Of a stretch of DNA of 64,000 nucleotides, positions 11,276 through 21,709 are shown one piece after another. A model generated the notes under the pieces. The model worked only from the letters and a program-made list of their open reading frames with translations. It was not told the origin of the DNA and searched no databases. This stretch comes from CAMREV01 sp051653965 (GTDB lineage Bacteria; Bacillota_I; Bacilli_A; Mycoplasmatales; Mycoplasmoidaceae), in contig JBOFXG010000007.1 in the NCBI GenBank assembly GCA_051653965.1, positions 62,001-126,000 on the forward strand. The letters run 5' to 3'. Position 1 is the stretch's first letter, and the number at the start of each line of letters is the position of its first letter. The position numbers and the translations under genes were made by a program.

Positions 11276-11281
11276 TATAAT
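11276..11281 (+). promoter_or_regulatory. -10 element of the 11,315 membrane protein
   Basis: TATAAT immediately after the recO stop, 33 nt before the next ATG, which itself has GAGAGGA as ribosome binding site. Confidence 0.5.
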
Positions 11282-11314
11282 TAATATAATTTATATTTTT
11301 GAGAGGAAATAAAT

Positions 11315-12256
11315 ATGTCTTCACAAACTGTAGGAATATTACTTTTTTTTATTGTGATGATCTTATCATTTTCAACATTTGGTTTAAGATATGTAAATAA
11401 AAAAGTGCTAGGCAATTATTTCTTTTGAGCAATACCTGCTGTAATATTCTTGGCATACTTTATTGATGTAAGGTATTTTGGGGATTGAAATGATTTTTTC
11501 AAGAACACTAGTTTTATAACTGGTAACAAGTTAACATCATATGGACAATCAATTACCATTAGTAAAGCCCTTTTATTAGACTTATGTCCATTCCTAGGTA
11601 TTTTCTTACCATTATCTTTAATATTTGATAAAACAAGAAAAACTTCATATGTATTAGCGCCTTTTTGTATTCTTGGTGGACTAACAGTTTTTGGAAGTAT
11701 ACTAGGTGGTGTGTCTCCTGGTGGAGATGTTGAATTTACATTTCAATATTTATTTGTAGGACATACAGGAAATGAATTATACTTTATTCTTCATTCTTAC
11801 TTAATTGTTATGGGATTTATGCTTGTATTTCAATCAAATGTAAATAAGCTTAAATACTTATGAACTTATTATGCATTTATAGTTGGATATTTTTTATATG
11901 TTTATATTATTGTTGCAACTACAAAGGTAGAATATAATACTTCTGGTATATCAATTAGAGACTGATTAACTAGAGAGCAAAATCTTGCATATGATAATGG
12001 TTTCGCTGTAAATGGTGAATACTCTGGAGTATCTAAAGTATTTGGTGGGATACCATATCCATGAATAATGGTATTTGCTTATTTTATGGGTTGATTAGTT
12101 ATCACTATAATAACAATGCTTCAAGTTTTTTTCGGTTCAATAAAAGCCAAATCTCGTTTTTGAAAAGAATATAATAAATTAAAAGTTTTTATTTTTAGAA
12201 AATATTATTCTATAAAGGGTGATCAAGGAATTGATAAAAAAATATCTACTAGTTAG
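11315..12256 (+). CDS. Multispanning membrane protein of unknown function (possibly YwaF/DUF5378-like)
   Basis: A 313-residue integral membrane protein with about seven hydrophobic segments starting at residue 5. Many Trp codons are TGA, so a standard-code caller misses it entirely. Conserved-looking blocks such as ALLLDLCPFLGIFLPL and the motif pair GHTG...ILHSYLIV recall the YwaF-type integral membrane proteins found in Firmicutes and mollicutes, but this is a weak match from memory. No catalytic motif is visible. The gene has its own TATAAT and ribosome site. Its last codons overlap the convergent EIIB-like gene by 8 bp within a long palindrome. Confidence 0.75.
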
Positions 12257-12274
12257 TAGATATTTTTTTATCAA
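12231..12274. terminator. Bidirectional terminator, 20-bp perfect stem, between convergent genes
   Basis: Arms 12231-12250 and 12255-12274 pair perfectly around the 4-nt loop AGTT. The centre is flanked by A and T runs, so it can end transcription both ways. Both flanking genes stop inside it. Confidence 0.9.
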
Positions 12275-12620
12275 TTTCATCTTTTAACAAATGTGAAAAA
12301 TCACCAAATACAAATGAAATATAATCTTTTCCTTTTATTAACCCCTTAACACCAAGTTTTTTAACTTTATCAGTTTGTATTTTTGATAAATCTTTAACAA
12401 ATATTTTAATTGAGCTAATTGTATTACTAGTCGAAACAATGTTTTCTTCTTTGCCTAAATACTCTATTAATTTATTAACATCAATTGGAATTTCATCACT
12501 CAATGTAAGTTGATCATTTTCAACACCTTGTAATTTCTTAGCTTGATTTTTTAAATAAAAATAAGCTATTCCAAATGTAAATATATATAGCAAATATAAT
12601 TTTAATTTTCCGTTTTTCAT
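12249..12620 (-). CDS. Membrane-anchored EIIB-like domain protein lacking the phosphorylation Cys
   Basis: A 123-residue protein: one N-terminal membrane segment (about residues 5-22), a linker, and a domain at about 48-118 resembling the glucose-family PTS EIIB. The pattern LIEYLGKEENI...IKIFVKDLSKI...LGVKGLIKG...FVFG follows EIIB closely. Where EIIB has the phosphoryl-accepting Cys (DACITRL), this protein has SNTISSI, so it cannot carry phosphate in the usual way. It follows nadK by one base. From memory, M. genitalium has the same pair (MG_128/MG_129). Role unknown; a ligand or partner-binding domain is possible. Confidence 0.7.
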   Translation of the reverse strand: MKNGKLKLYLLYIFTFGIAYFYLKNQAKKLQGVENDQLTLSDEIPIDVNKLIEYLGKEENIVSTSNTISSIKIFVKDLSKIQTDKVKKLGVKGLIKGKDYISFVFGDFSHLLKDEIDKKISTN

Positions 12621-12621
12621 T

Positions 12622-13395
12622 TTATGCTCCTGATGTATATGTATTTCTTAATTTAGAAATGTATGATTTTGTGTCACAAGATTTATATAAGAAGAAGCTT
12701 GATTTATCAAAAGAAATATCAATTACTTTCTTATTAATATGTAAAACTGTGTTTCCATCTATAACAAGAAAGGTTTGCTTATTATCACTTGCAACTGAAG
12801 CTTTTATGTTGCAATCTGTTCTTAAAATTACTGGCGATCTCAAAGTATTAAAATTTTTTTGACTAATTGGTTCAACTTCTAATAATTGAACAACATCTAT
12901 ACCAGGGAATATAACTGCCCCACCAACACTTTTATTTCTACCAGTAGAGCCTGTTGGAGTTGATATCATAAATCCTGTTCCAACAAATTTTTCATATTTT
13001 ATATTATTAATTTTAATATCTAACTCTAATGTTTTTGTACTAGTGATTAAAATTTCATTAATACCAATATATTTTTTAGAACCATCGAATAAATTAATAA
13101 TAGTTGGTTTAAAGTATTTTTCTTCATCTGTAATTTTCTTTAAAATATTAATTAAATTACTATCGAAATATGAATAAAAACCAATTGTTCCACCATTAAT
13201 AGGGATTACTCTAGCATTTGGAAATTTGCTTATCTTATTTAAACTTTTTAAAAATGTTCCATCACCACCAATTATGAATATATATTCTGGATTTTTTGGA
13301 TTATTCACTCATGTATCATCGAATAAATTTTCAAGTTTATTTTTGATTTTTTGACTTTTTGCATTTTCACTAAATATTATTAAATAATTATTCAT
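12622..13395 (-). CDS. nadK: NAD kinase
   Basis: NAD kinase phosphorylates NAD to NADP, the only known route to NADP. The 257 residues contain IIGGDGTFL, NGGTIGFYS and TPTGSTGRNKSVGG, the conserved ATP- and NAD-binding motifs. The true start is the ATG at 13395; a TGA Trp near 13,310 hides it in the standard code. It overlaps the end of the spx-like gene by 8 nt in the octamer ATGAATAA, so translation is probably coupled. Confidence 0.95.
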
Positions 13396-14686
13396 TATTA
13401 TTAATATTCCTATCTACATATAAACTTTCAAAGTCTTCATCATCCATCATATATTTTTCTTTAACAAGGGTTTTTCTAAAATCAGGATCTATTTCATCAT
13501 CAAAATTTGTATTATGCTCAACAAAATTTTCTGTAATATCCATGTCAAATTCATTTTCATTATCAATAGATTCAATTTTTATGTTTTCATTTTTCAATGA
13601 TTGTGATGAATCTTTAGAAAAATTGATTTCTTCTAAATCGAATTCTGGCTCTTTAAATTCAAACTCTTCATAAGATTCTTCTTTTTCAAATAATTCATTA
13701 TGTTTTTTTTGCTCATCAACTAAATTATTCATATCATCAATTTCTTTTTCTAATAAATCGATATAATCTGTCTTTGCTTCAATATTTTTTATTTTTAAAT
13801 TATTCTTTTCAATAACAAGGTCTTCTTTTCCAAAAATTAAACCATTATCTACTTTGCTTTCTTCTTTTGATGTTTTAATATGTTTAATAATAAATTCATC
13901 TTCTTTTTTAATTTTATTTTTACCTATTTTTTGAAACTTATCTTTAAACTTATTTATTAATGATTTATCTTTTTCTAATTGAGTTTCTTCTGGATCAACA
14001 TATTGATTAATTGGAATTTCTAATGTGCTTGTAGATTGTCTTCTAAAAACTTCATTTTTATTATTAAAAGAATTTTTTCTATATTTAGGAAGTTCATTAG
14101 CCATAATTAAATCTTCACTATTTTCAGTATCATTTTTTTCTTTTTTTGTTTCTGTATATTTTTTAACAAAATTTTTGCTTTCTTGTTTAATAATGTTTAA
14201 TCTATCAATTGAATCATTTACATATAGTTTTTCTTTACTTTCAATTTTTGCTATTAAAGTTTTTCTATCACACATATAACAACAGTTTCTAGATTTAAAA
14301 GCATAATTAATATCAAGGTATTGACCAATAATTGAATCATTATCAAATCATTTTTGAATAACCTTTTCAGAAAAACCAATTGAATAATTTTCCAATTGAT
14401 TTAAAAAATTATATTTTATAATAATTGGAAAACTTCCGTATTTAAGGAAATTTGCAAAAATATCTTTCAATTCTTCTCTTGATATCTTTTCCCTATTTCT
14501 TGTATAATCTCTTTTTAAATAAATTGCTAAGCTATTATTTGGAGAAGTTCTCATAATTTCAATATCTTCTACGGAAAGATCATCATTACTACAATTTACC
14601 TCTCTAAATTTCACATTACTTTTTTCAAAAAATTCTCTAACTTTTTCACAAGAAATACAATTTGATTTAGTTATTATTAAATACAT
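13388..14686 (-). CDS. Spx/ArsC-family redox regulator fused to a long charged C-terminal tail
   Basis: With TGA as Trp, one frame of 432 residues runs from 14686 to 13388. Residues 1-125 are an Spx/ArsC fold with the redox pair Cys10-x-x-Cys13 (SNCISCEKVREFF); Spx proteins bind the RNA polymerase alpha subunit and respond to thiol stress. A short stretch with a second Cys cluster (NCCYMCDRK) follows. The last 280 or so residues are low-complexity, rich in Lys, Asp and Glu, with no recognisable domain, probably disordered or coiled. Ordinary Spx proteins are 115-145 residues. The start ATG at 14686 has GGAG 5 nt upstream. It is divergent from trpS and upstream of nadK. Confidence 0.82.
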
Positions 14687-14744
14687 ATGGTCTCCATTTT
14701 TTTCTATTAAAAAAATATCTTAAAATAATTATAAATTAATTTAT

Positions 14745-14750
14745 TATAAT
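14745..14750 (+). promoter_or_regulatory. -10 element of trpS
   Basis: TATAAT 27 nt before the trpS ATG in the divergent spx/trpS spacer. Confidence 0.5.
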
Positions 14751-14777
14751 TAAAAGAATTAATATTATGTGGTAAAT

Positions 14778-15779
14778 ATGAAAAAAATTATTTCAGGATT
14801 GCAAGCAACTAATTCATTAACACTAGGTAATTATATTGGAAGCATTAAATCATTAGTTGAATTACAAGACAACAACAATCTATATGTTTTTGTTGCTGAT
14901 CTACATTCAATAACTGTTCCAATTGATACAAAAGATTTGGAAAAAAATCGAAAATCCATCGTTTGCTTATACAAAGCATGTGGTTTGGACTTCGATAAAA
15001 GTAGAATCTTTTATCAATCAAGTGTTATTGAACATTCACATTTAGCATATCTACTAATGTGTAATTCCAATTTAGGAGAGCTAAATAGAATGAACCAATT
15101 CAAAAATAAAAGCTTAAAACAATCAAATAAGACTGAAACAATTCCAACAGGGCTTTTAATTTATCCTTGTTTAATGGCTGCTGATATTTTATTATATGAT
15201 GCGGATATTGTTCCAGTAGGTAATGATCAAAAACAACATATTGAATTAACTAAAATTTTAGCAGATAGATTTAATAAAAAATATAAGTCTCAAATTTTTA
15301 AAATACCTGAGTTTTTTCCTCCAAAAGTTGGTGGTAAAATAATGGACTTATTAGACCCGACTGTTAAGATGTCAAAGTCAAGCAAAAATAAAAATGGAAC
15401 AATATTTTTATTAGATAAAGTTGAAGATATTAGAAATAAAATAATGGGCTCTAAGACAGATTCTTTGAATAATGTAAAATTTGATATAGAAAATCAACCA
15501 GGAATTTCAAACTTACTAACAATATACTCATCATTATCTGGAATAAGTATAAAAGAACTTGAAAAGAAATACATTGGCAAAAACTATGGAGAATTAAAAA
15601 GAGACATAGCAGATATTGTTTGTAATTTTATTAAAGATATTCAAAATAAATATAATGATGCAAAAAATGATAAAAAAACAGATGATCAATTAAAATCAAA
15701 TGCAGATATGTGCAAAAAAGAAGCAAATCATAAAATAAAAAAAATACATAAAATAATGGGGTTAGAATATGGACACTAG
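14778..15779 (+). CDS. trpS: Tryptophanyl-tRNA synthetase
   Basis: Class I synthetase charging tRNA-Trp; in this organism it must serve tRNAs reading both UGG and UGA. The 333 residues show the N-terminal GLQATNSLTLGNYIGS (HIGH-region equivalent TLGNYIG) and the KMSKS loop VKMSKSSKN. The ATG at 14778 gives the conserved MKKIISG start; a GTG 9 nt earlier is in frame but less likely. The end overlaps the next gene by 11 nt. Confidence 0.96.
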   Translation: MKKIISGLQATNSLTLGNYIGSIKSLVELQDNNNLYVFVADLHSITVPIDTKDLEKNRKSIVCLYKACGLDFDKSRIFYQSSVIEHSHLAYLLMCNSNLGELNRMNQFKNKSLKQSNKTETIPTGLLIYPCLMAADILLYDADIVPVGNDQKQHIELTKILADRFNKKYKSQIFKIPEFFPPKVGGKIMDLLDPTVKMSKSSKNKNGTIFLLDKVEDIRNKIMGSKTDSLNNVKFDIENQPGISNLLTIYSSLSGISIKELEKKYIGKNYGELKRDIADIVCNFIKDIQNKYNDAKNDKKTDDQLKSNADMCKKEANHKIKKIHKIMGLEYGH

Positions 15780-16644
15780 TAAAAAATTAATAATAGCTGA
15801 TTTAGATGGTACTTTATTAAACAATAAAAGTGAATTAACTGAAAAAACAATTAAAGTAATAAAAAAAATAAATGAATTGGGCCATATTTTTTGTATTTCA
15901 ACAGGAAGACCATTAAGATCTGCTATTAAATTTTATAATCAATTAGGATTAAATACAATAATAAGTACATTAAATGGTGGCGTGTTGTCAAATCCATCTG
16001 ATAAAAACTTTAATGATTTGTTTTTTACTTTTCATAAGGATGTTTTAAAAAGAATATTGTTTGATAAAACTGTTCAAGACTTAACAAATTATATAGTTGT
16101 TGAAAGTTTAAATTCTACTTACTTAATCTCAAAAAAAGAAGACTTAAAGATTAATCAAAAATTTTTAAATAAATTTCACATTGATAAAAAGACTTTAATT
16201 CACACTAGTGATTCAGATTCTCTTTTTATTGAGGAAAAAATAATACAACCAGTTTCTGTATTAATTTCTACAACAAAAGAAAATATTGATAAAATTTCTT
16301 TTTCGATAAAAACAATCTTAAATACATTTGTAATAAGAGTTTGAGATGATGTAGGTGATAAGAAAAATGAAAAAGTAATTATTGAATTAAACACTCTTTT
16401 TTCTACTAAAGGAACATCAATGAAATATTTATCATCTTTTTATGGAAGACAATTAAATAGAATATATGCATTTGGTGATGGCGAAAATGATTTAGAAATG
16501 CTTAAATCATCTGAAAATGCTTTTGCAATGAAAAACGCTGCAGCAAGTGTGAAATTAATTTCTTACAAAATTACAGGAAAATCAAATGATAATGATGGTG
16601 TTGCTCTTCAATTAATGAAAGAATTAAATATTAATAAGCTCTAG
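15769..16644 (+). CDS. Cof-type HAD-superfamily phosphatase
   Basis: A 291-residue HAD hydrolase. Motif I is ADLDGTLL (nucleophile Asp), motif II is STGRP, and the C-terminal acidic motif is GDGENDLEML. The large cap domain places it in the Cof/IIB group, which dephosphorylates sugar phosphates and cofactors such as FMN or PLP. The substrate cannot be read from sequence. It overlaps trpS by 11 nt and overlaps the convergent proS 3' end by 14 bp. Confidence 0.92.
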
Positions 16645-18049
16645 CAAAGAAAACCTTTAAATTAGTTTTTTTGCCAGTGAAGAAACAAGTGCCAGATTTA
16701 GTTTCATCACTAATACACCTAGAAGAAGCCCCTGTAGTTTCTTTTAGTTTTTTTTCATCTTTTTCTGTGCCTGATCAAAAAGCAAGAACAACATTTCCTA
16801 ATGAAATATGTTTATTAAAATCTTCTAAATTAGAAACCTCAAAAATTCTTTTATCTAAATTTTCTTTAGCTTTTTTATAAAGTTCTTTAGAAATTAATTC
16901 CAATTTCTTTTCAATAAAATTTAAATCAACATCTTTTATATTTAAAATCTCTTTTTCTCTATTTTGTCTATAAAATAATGTTATAGAATTATTTTCTAAA
17001 TCTTTTGGGCCAATATTAATTTGAATAGGAATTCCACTTACTTCGCCTTCGGAAAGTTTAAATCCAATTGATTTATTAGTGTCATCTATTTTTACATTAA
17101 ATTTTTTAGAAAGCTTATTTGAAAGTTCTTCACATAAATTTTTAACTTCAATACATTTATCTGCAAATAAAGAATTAATTTTAACTTGTATTGGAGCAAT
17201 TTTAGGAGGTAAAACTAAACCATTATCATCTGAATGTGACATTATTATTGCGCCAATAAGCCTTGTAGAAACTCCTGCTGAATTTTGAAATCCATATTCA
17301 AATTTATTGTCTTTATTTTGAAATTTAATATTAAAGTTTTTAGAAAAATTTTGGCCTAAATAATGGGATGTCCCACATTGAAGTGCTTGTCCATCTTGCA
17401 TAATTGCTTCAATAGTAAAAGTTTCATCTGCGCCTGCAAATCTTTCATATTCAGTTTTTTTTCCCATTAATACAGGAATGCATAAATATTCTTCCATAAA
17501 TTTCTTATATAAATCTATCATTTTTTTAGTAAAACTTAGAGCATCTTCTTCATTTGAAAAAATACCATGTTGTTCTTGCCAAAAGAATTCAGAGGTTCTT
17601 AAAAATGGTCTTGTATTTTTTTCAACTCTAAATACATTTGATCATTGGTTCAAAATTAATGGTAAATCATTATAACTATGAATATTATTTGAAAAGTAAT
17701 GACAAAACATTATTTCAGAAGTTGGTCTTATTACATATGGATCTTCTAATTTTTTTCCACAAAGTTCACTAATTTTAAATAATTCTGGTGCAAAACCTTT
17801 AATGTGTTTTGCCTCTTTTGTAAAATCACTATAAGGAATGAATAATGGCATTGAACAATTTTCAATTCCCATATTTTTAAAATATGAATTTAATATGTCT
17901 TGAATATTTGTTCATATTAATCAAGAATATGGTTTAAAAATAATTGTTCCTTTTACAAGTCCATACTCAATTAAGTTCGCCTCTGAAATTATTGAAGTAT
18001 ATCATTTTGCAAAATCAACACTTCTTTTTACTATTTTTTTATTTTCCAT
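16631..18049 (-). CDS. proS: Prolyl-tRNA synthetase (short, archaeal/eukaryal-like type)
   Basis: Class II synthetase, 472 residues, without the bacterial editing insertion, as usual in mollicutes. Motif 2 region RTSEFFWQEQHG and motif 3 block TRLIGAIIMSHSDDNGLVLPP are present, along with QCGTSHYLGQNF. The last residues, FFARAY, match the C-terminal zinc/anchor domain of this type. Several TGA Trp codons break it in standard code. The start ATG is at 18049. Confidence 0.95.
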
Positions 18050-18091
18050 TATTTTCTTTCAGATTAATAATTATTTTATTATTTATAAATA

Positions 18092-19423
18092 TTATAATAT
18101 TATGCTTTTATTTTTTATTATTTTTTTTAGTTCTCTTGCTTTTGATTCATCTTTTTTTATTGCATTAATTAATAAATCCATATTATTAAATTTTTCTGTT
18201 TTTCTTATAAATGCTAGAGGAATAACTTCTATTTTTTTTCCATAAATATTTTCATTAAAATCAAAGATAAATGTTTCAACCAAAATATCAATATTTTCAT
18301 TTGAAGTAATGTATGTCATCCCATCAAAATACTCACCATTAATAATAACTTTTGAATAATACGATCCATTTGTAAAGGGAAATTCTGTTTTAATAATTAT
18401 ATTAGCAGTTGGAAAACCAAGTTTTCTTCCTAATTGCTTACCTCTAACTATTAATCCTTCAAATAAAAAATCATGATAAAGTTTTTTATTTACAGAATAG
18501 AAATCATTTTTTATAATTAAATCTTTAATTTTTGATGTTGAATAATTTTTATCTCTTTCAATTATTTCTAAATTAAAATATTTTTTTAATAAATTGGTAT
18601 TTCCTTTAGCATTTTTTCCAAACTTAAAGTCAGATCCAACTATTATTTTTTTGGGATTAATTTTCATTAAAAAAATATCAATAAATTTCTTAGCTGAAAT
18701 ATTTTTATTAGAAATGTCATAAATGAAAATTCATTCTGGTCTTAGCTTTTTTATTTGATTGATTTTATAGTTATCATTAAAAATAGAATGCTTTTTATTT
18801 GGATTGTTAATAAATGTTAATATTGAAATATTTTTATCTTTTAGGATCTTTTCGTGCCCTTTATGAATTAAATCAAATTCACCAATAGCTAAATTTTTAA
18901 TATCTTTCATATTTTTTTTTAAATCATTAAGAATTACTACATTTTTTGAAAACCTTCATAAATCATCAAGTGAAATACATGACTCTAATTTAATTCCGCA
19001 ATTTTTTGTTCTAATTGCTGATTCTAATTTTTGAATCTGTTTAAAATTATTTAAAATAATTTTAACTAAATGACATATTTTGTAATTATATTTAGTTGAT
19101 AATTTAATTGTTAGCATATTTTTATTTAATAAAAATTTTGCATGTAAAATATTTTTTTCATTTAAGGTTATTTTTTTTAATTCTTTAATCAAATTTAAAT
19201 AACAATTTTCATCTTCTAATAAAAAATCAAGAGAATATTCATTGTTCTTATTTTGATATTTTTTTAATTCATTTTTAGATTTGCAAAAAATAATTACACC
19301 TTTAAAATCTTCTTCTAATTTTTCTACACAAAATAATTTAATATTTATTTCATTTTCTAAGTATTTTAAAAATGAATTGCTGCTAGAACCGTAAGGCTTT
19401 ATAATTAATATTTTTTTTTGCAT
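18092..19423 (-). CDS. In-frame fusion: degenerate TruB-like domain + bifunctional riboflavin kinase/FAD synthetase RibF
   Basis: One 443-residue frame without a stop. Residues 172-443, from the Met at 18910, are RibF, making FMN and FAD: nucleotidyltransferase motif GEFDLIHKGHEKIL, then the kinase motif GRKLGFPTANI and TNGSYYSKV. Residues 1-171 resemble a shrunken TruB pseudouridine-55 synthase: start ILIIKPYGSSSNSFL, and a C-terminal pattern ...IRTKNCGIKLESCISLDDL like the TruB PUA-proximal end. The catalytic GTLDP(F/L)A block reads KLEEDFKG, so the Asp is lost, and most of the central domain is missing. truB-ribF is a common gene order. No ribosome site precedes the RibF Met, which favours one fused product. 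Confidence 0.78.
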
Positions 19424-19493
19424 TTTTTTCCGCTTTTATTAATAATATTATACAAAAATGATATATTGCATTTAAAAATAATTTTTTAAAATA

Positions 19494-19499
19494 TAATAA
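19494..19499 (+). promoter_or_regulatory. -10 element of ttcA-like gene
   Basis: TATAAT 21 nt before the ATG at 19521 in the divergent spacer with truB-ribF. Confidence 0.5.
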
Positions 19500-19520
19500 C
19501 ATTATTTGAAAGTTGAAAAT

Positions 19521-20321
19521 ATGAGAACAATAATTGGTAATATAATACAAGCTAATAAAGTATTTAATTTAATTCAAGATAAAGATTACATTTGCGTTGG
19601 TGTTTCTGGCGGAAAAGATTCAATGCTTTTACTCGAAAGTTTATATCTATATAAAAAAATTGTTAAAGAAAAATTAGGCTGAAATATTAAAATTGTTGGT
19701 GTTCACTTAAAAATGAGTTTATGTGCAATAGACTATAGTGAAATAATTGAATACTTTAAAAATAAAGAAATTGAATTTATTATTGCAGATACTCTTATGG
19801 GTGAAATTTTAATGAATAAAATGAAAAATAATAAATTACAATGTTCATTATGTTCAAAAATGAAAAAAGCTATTTTAATTGAAGAAGCAAAAAAACTTGG
19901 TTGTAATAAAGTAGCAATGGGGCATCATGCTGATGATGCAATTGAAACATTTTTTATGAATTTAATTAATGAAGGAAGAATAGCAACTTTTAAACCTAAA
20001 ATGTATTTAGATAGAACTGATATTTGGTTTATTAGGCCATTAATTCTTTGCAGAGAAAAAGATATTAAAAGAATTACAAAAAATGCTAATATGCCTATTA
20101 TTCCTTGTGGTTGCCCAATGGAAGGTTTTACTCAAAGAGACACTACAAAAGATTTTTTATATGAAAGTTTTTACAATAATAAAAAATGAAATGTATCATA
20201 TAAAAATTTCTTAGTAGCTTTAATGAATGGAAAAGAGTGCGATCTTTGATTCACAAATGAAGATAAAACTAAAAATAATTTTAAAGATATTATTGGCAAA
20301 TGCAAAAAAGTTGAAAAATAA
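19521..20321 (+). CDS. ttcA: TtcA-family PP-loop tRNA 2-thiolation enzyme
   Basis: A 266-residue ATP pyrophosphatase of the TtcA group. It shows the PP-loop GVSGGKDSMLLL, a CxxC pair (QCSLCSKMKK), and the adjacent HHADDAIETFFMNL motif typical of TtcA/TilS-type enzymes. A later Cys (CGCP) could complete the Fe-S or thiolation site. TtcA makes 2-thiocytidine in tRNA; the exact target here is inferred from family only. TGA Trp codons occur at both ends. It is convergent with ffh, 13 nt apart. Confidence 0.85.
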
Positions 20322-20334
20322 ATTTTGAAATTTT

Positions 20335-21675
20335 TTAAAATTTAAATCCTGATGTTAAAGGATTATTTCCCTTCTTCATCATTTTTCCCATTTCTCCCAT
20401 TTGTTTGCTTGATTTTTCTCATTTACTTAATAATTTATTTAAGTCATCTGGTTTCTTTCCAGATCCTTTAATAATCCTAATTCTTCTATTTGGATTTCTT
20501 CTTATTAATGATGGATTTCTTCTTTCTTCAATAGTCATTGAAGATAATAAGACTCTTCAAATTTTTAATTGTTCTTCAGCAATACTAATTTTATCTTCGC
20601 TAATCTTATTTGCACCAGGAACCATTGCCAATACAGAACTCATTGATCCCATATTTTTTAATTGTTCCATTTGCTTCATTAAATCTTCTAAATCCATTTT
20701 ACCTGATAGCATTTTTTGAATAGATTTTTTAGCGGAAGCTTCATCAATTGTTTCAGCTGCTTTTTCAGCTAAAGTAATCATATCTCCATATCCTAAAATT
20801 CTATCAGCAGTTCTTTCAGGGTAAAATATATCAAATTCACTTATTTTTTCACCAATACCTGTAAATTTAATTGGAGCATTAATTAATGCAGTTAAAGATA
20901 GGGCTGCACCTGCTCTAGCATCAGAATCAAGCTTTGTAACTATAATTCCTGTTAGTTTTAATATTTTGTCAAATTCAATTGCAACATTAATAATATCTTG
21001 CCCAGACATTCCATCAACTACAAATATAATTTCGTCTGGTTTAAAAGTTTTTTTAATTTCAACTAATTCATTCATTAGTTCTTTATTTGTTTGCAATCTA
21101 CCAGCGGTATCTAAAATGATTACATCATTCTTATTTTTTGATGCAATTTCTAAAGATTCTTTTGCTGTTTTTGAAGGTTGAATGTTTCCTTTTTCAAAGA
21201 AATCACTTTTGGCATTCTCAGCAACTGTTTTTAATTGTTGAATTGCAGCGGGACGATAAACGTCAAGTGCAACAAGTAGCGGTTTCTTTTTCTCTTTAGT
21301 TTTTAAAAAATGAGCAAGCTTACCACAAGTAGTAGTTTTACCTGAACCTTGTAATCCTACCATCATAATTTTTAATGGATTTTTTTTATAATCAATTTTA
21401 GAAACATCTTTACCTAAAATCTTTACTAGTTCATCTTTAATAATTAGCAATAATGCATCATCAACTTTTTCATCAGGTGAAACAATGTATCCGATAGCAG
21501 ATTCTTTAATATTTTTCACAAGTGTTTTAACAACAGAAATGTTAACATCAGCATCTAAAAGAGATATTCTCATTTCTTTTAAAACATCTTTAATGTTTTC
21601 TTCTGAAATAGTAGCATTGATTAGCTTTTTTTGCATTTTTTTAGCAACTATTGAAGATATCATACTCTTTAGCAT
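20335..21675 (-). CDS. ffh: Signal recognition particle GTPase Ffh
   Basis: Ffh binds SRP RNA and signal sequences and targets proteins to the membrane. The 446 residues contain the NG domain (GLQGSGKTTTCGKLA, DVYRPAAIQQL, DTAGRL, TKLD) and a Met-rich M domain with the RNA-binding helix around RRNPSLIRRNPNRRIRIIKGSG. The C-terminus ends MGKMMKKGNNPLTSGFKF. Its RNA partner (ffs) is in the same window at 62,688. Confidence 0.97.
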
Positions 21676-21709
21676 CTTTTACCTCTTAATATTAATTATA
21701 AATTTAAAA

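Noticed and set aside
17944..18168. 74-codon hydrophobic plus-strand frame
   Set aside because: Composed of the antisense of Lys/Glu/Asn codons of proS and ribF, which yields artificial Phe/Leu-rich sequence.
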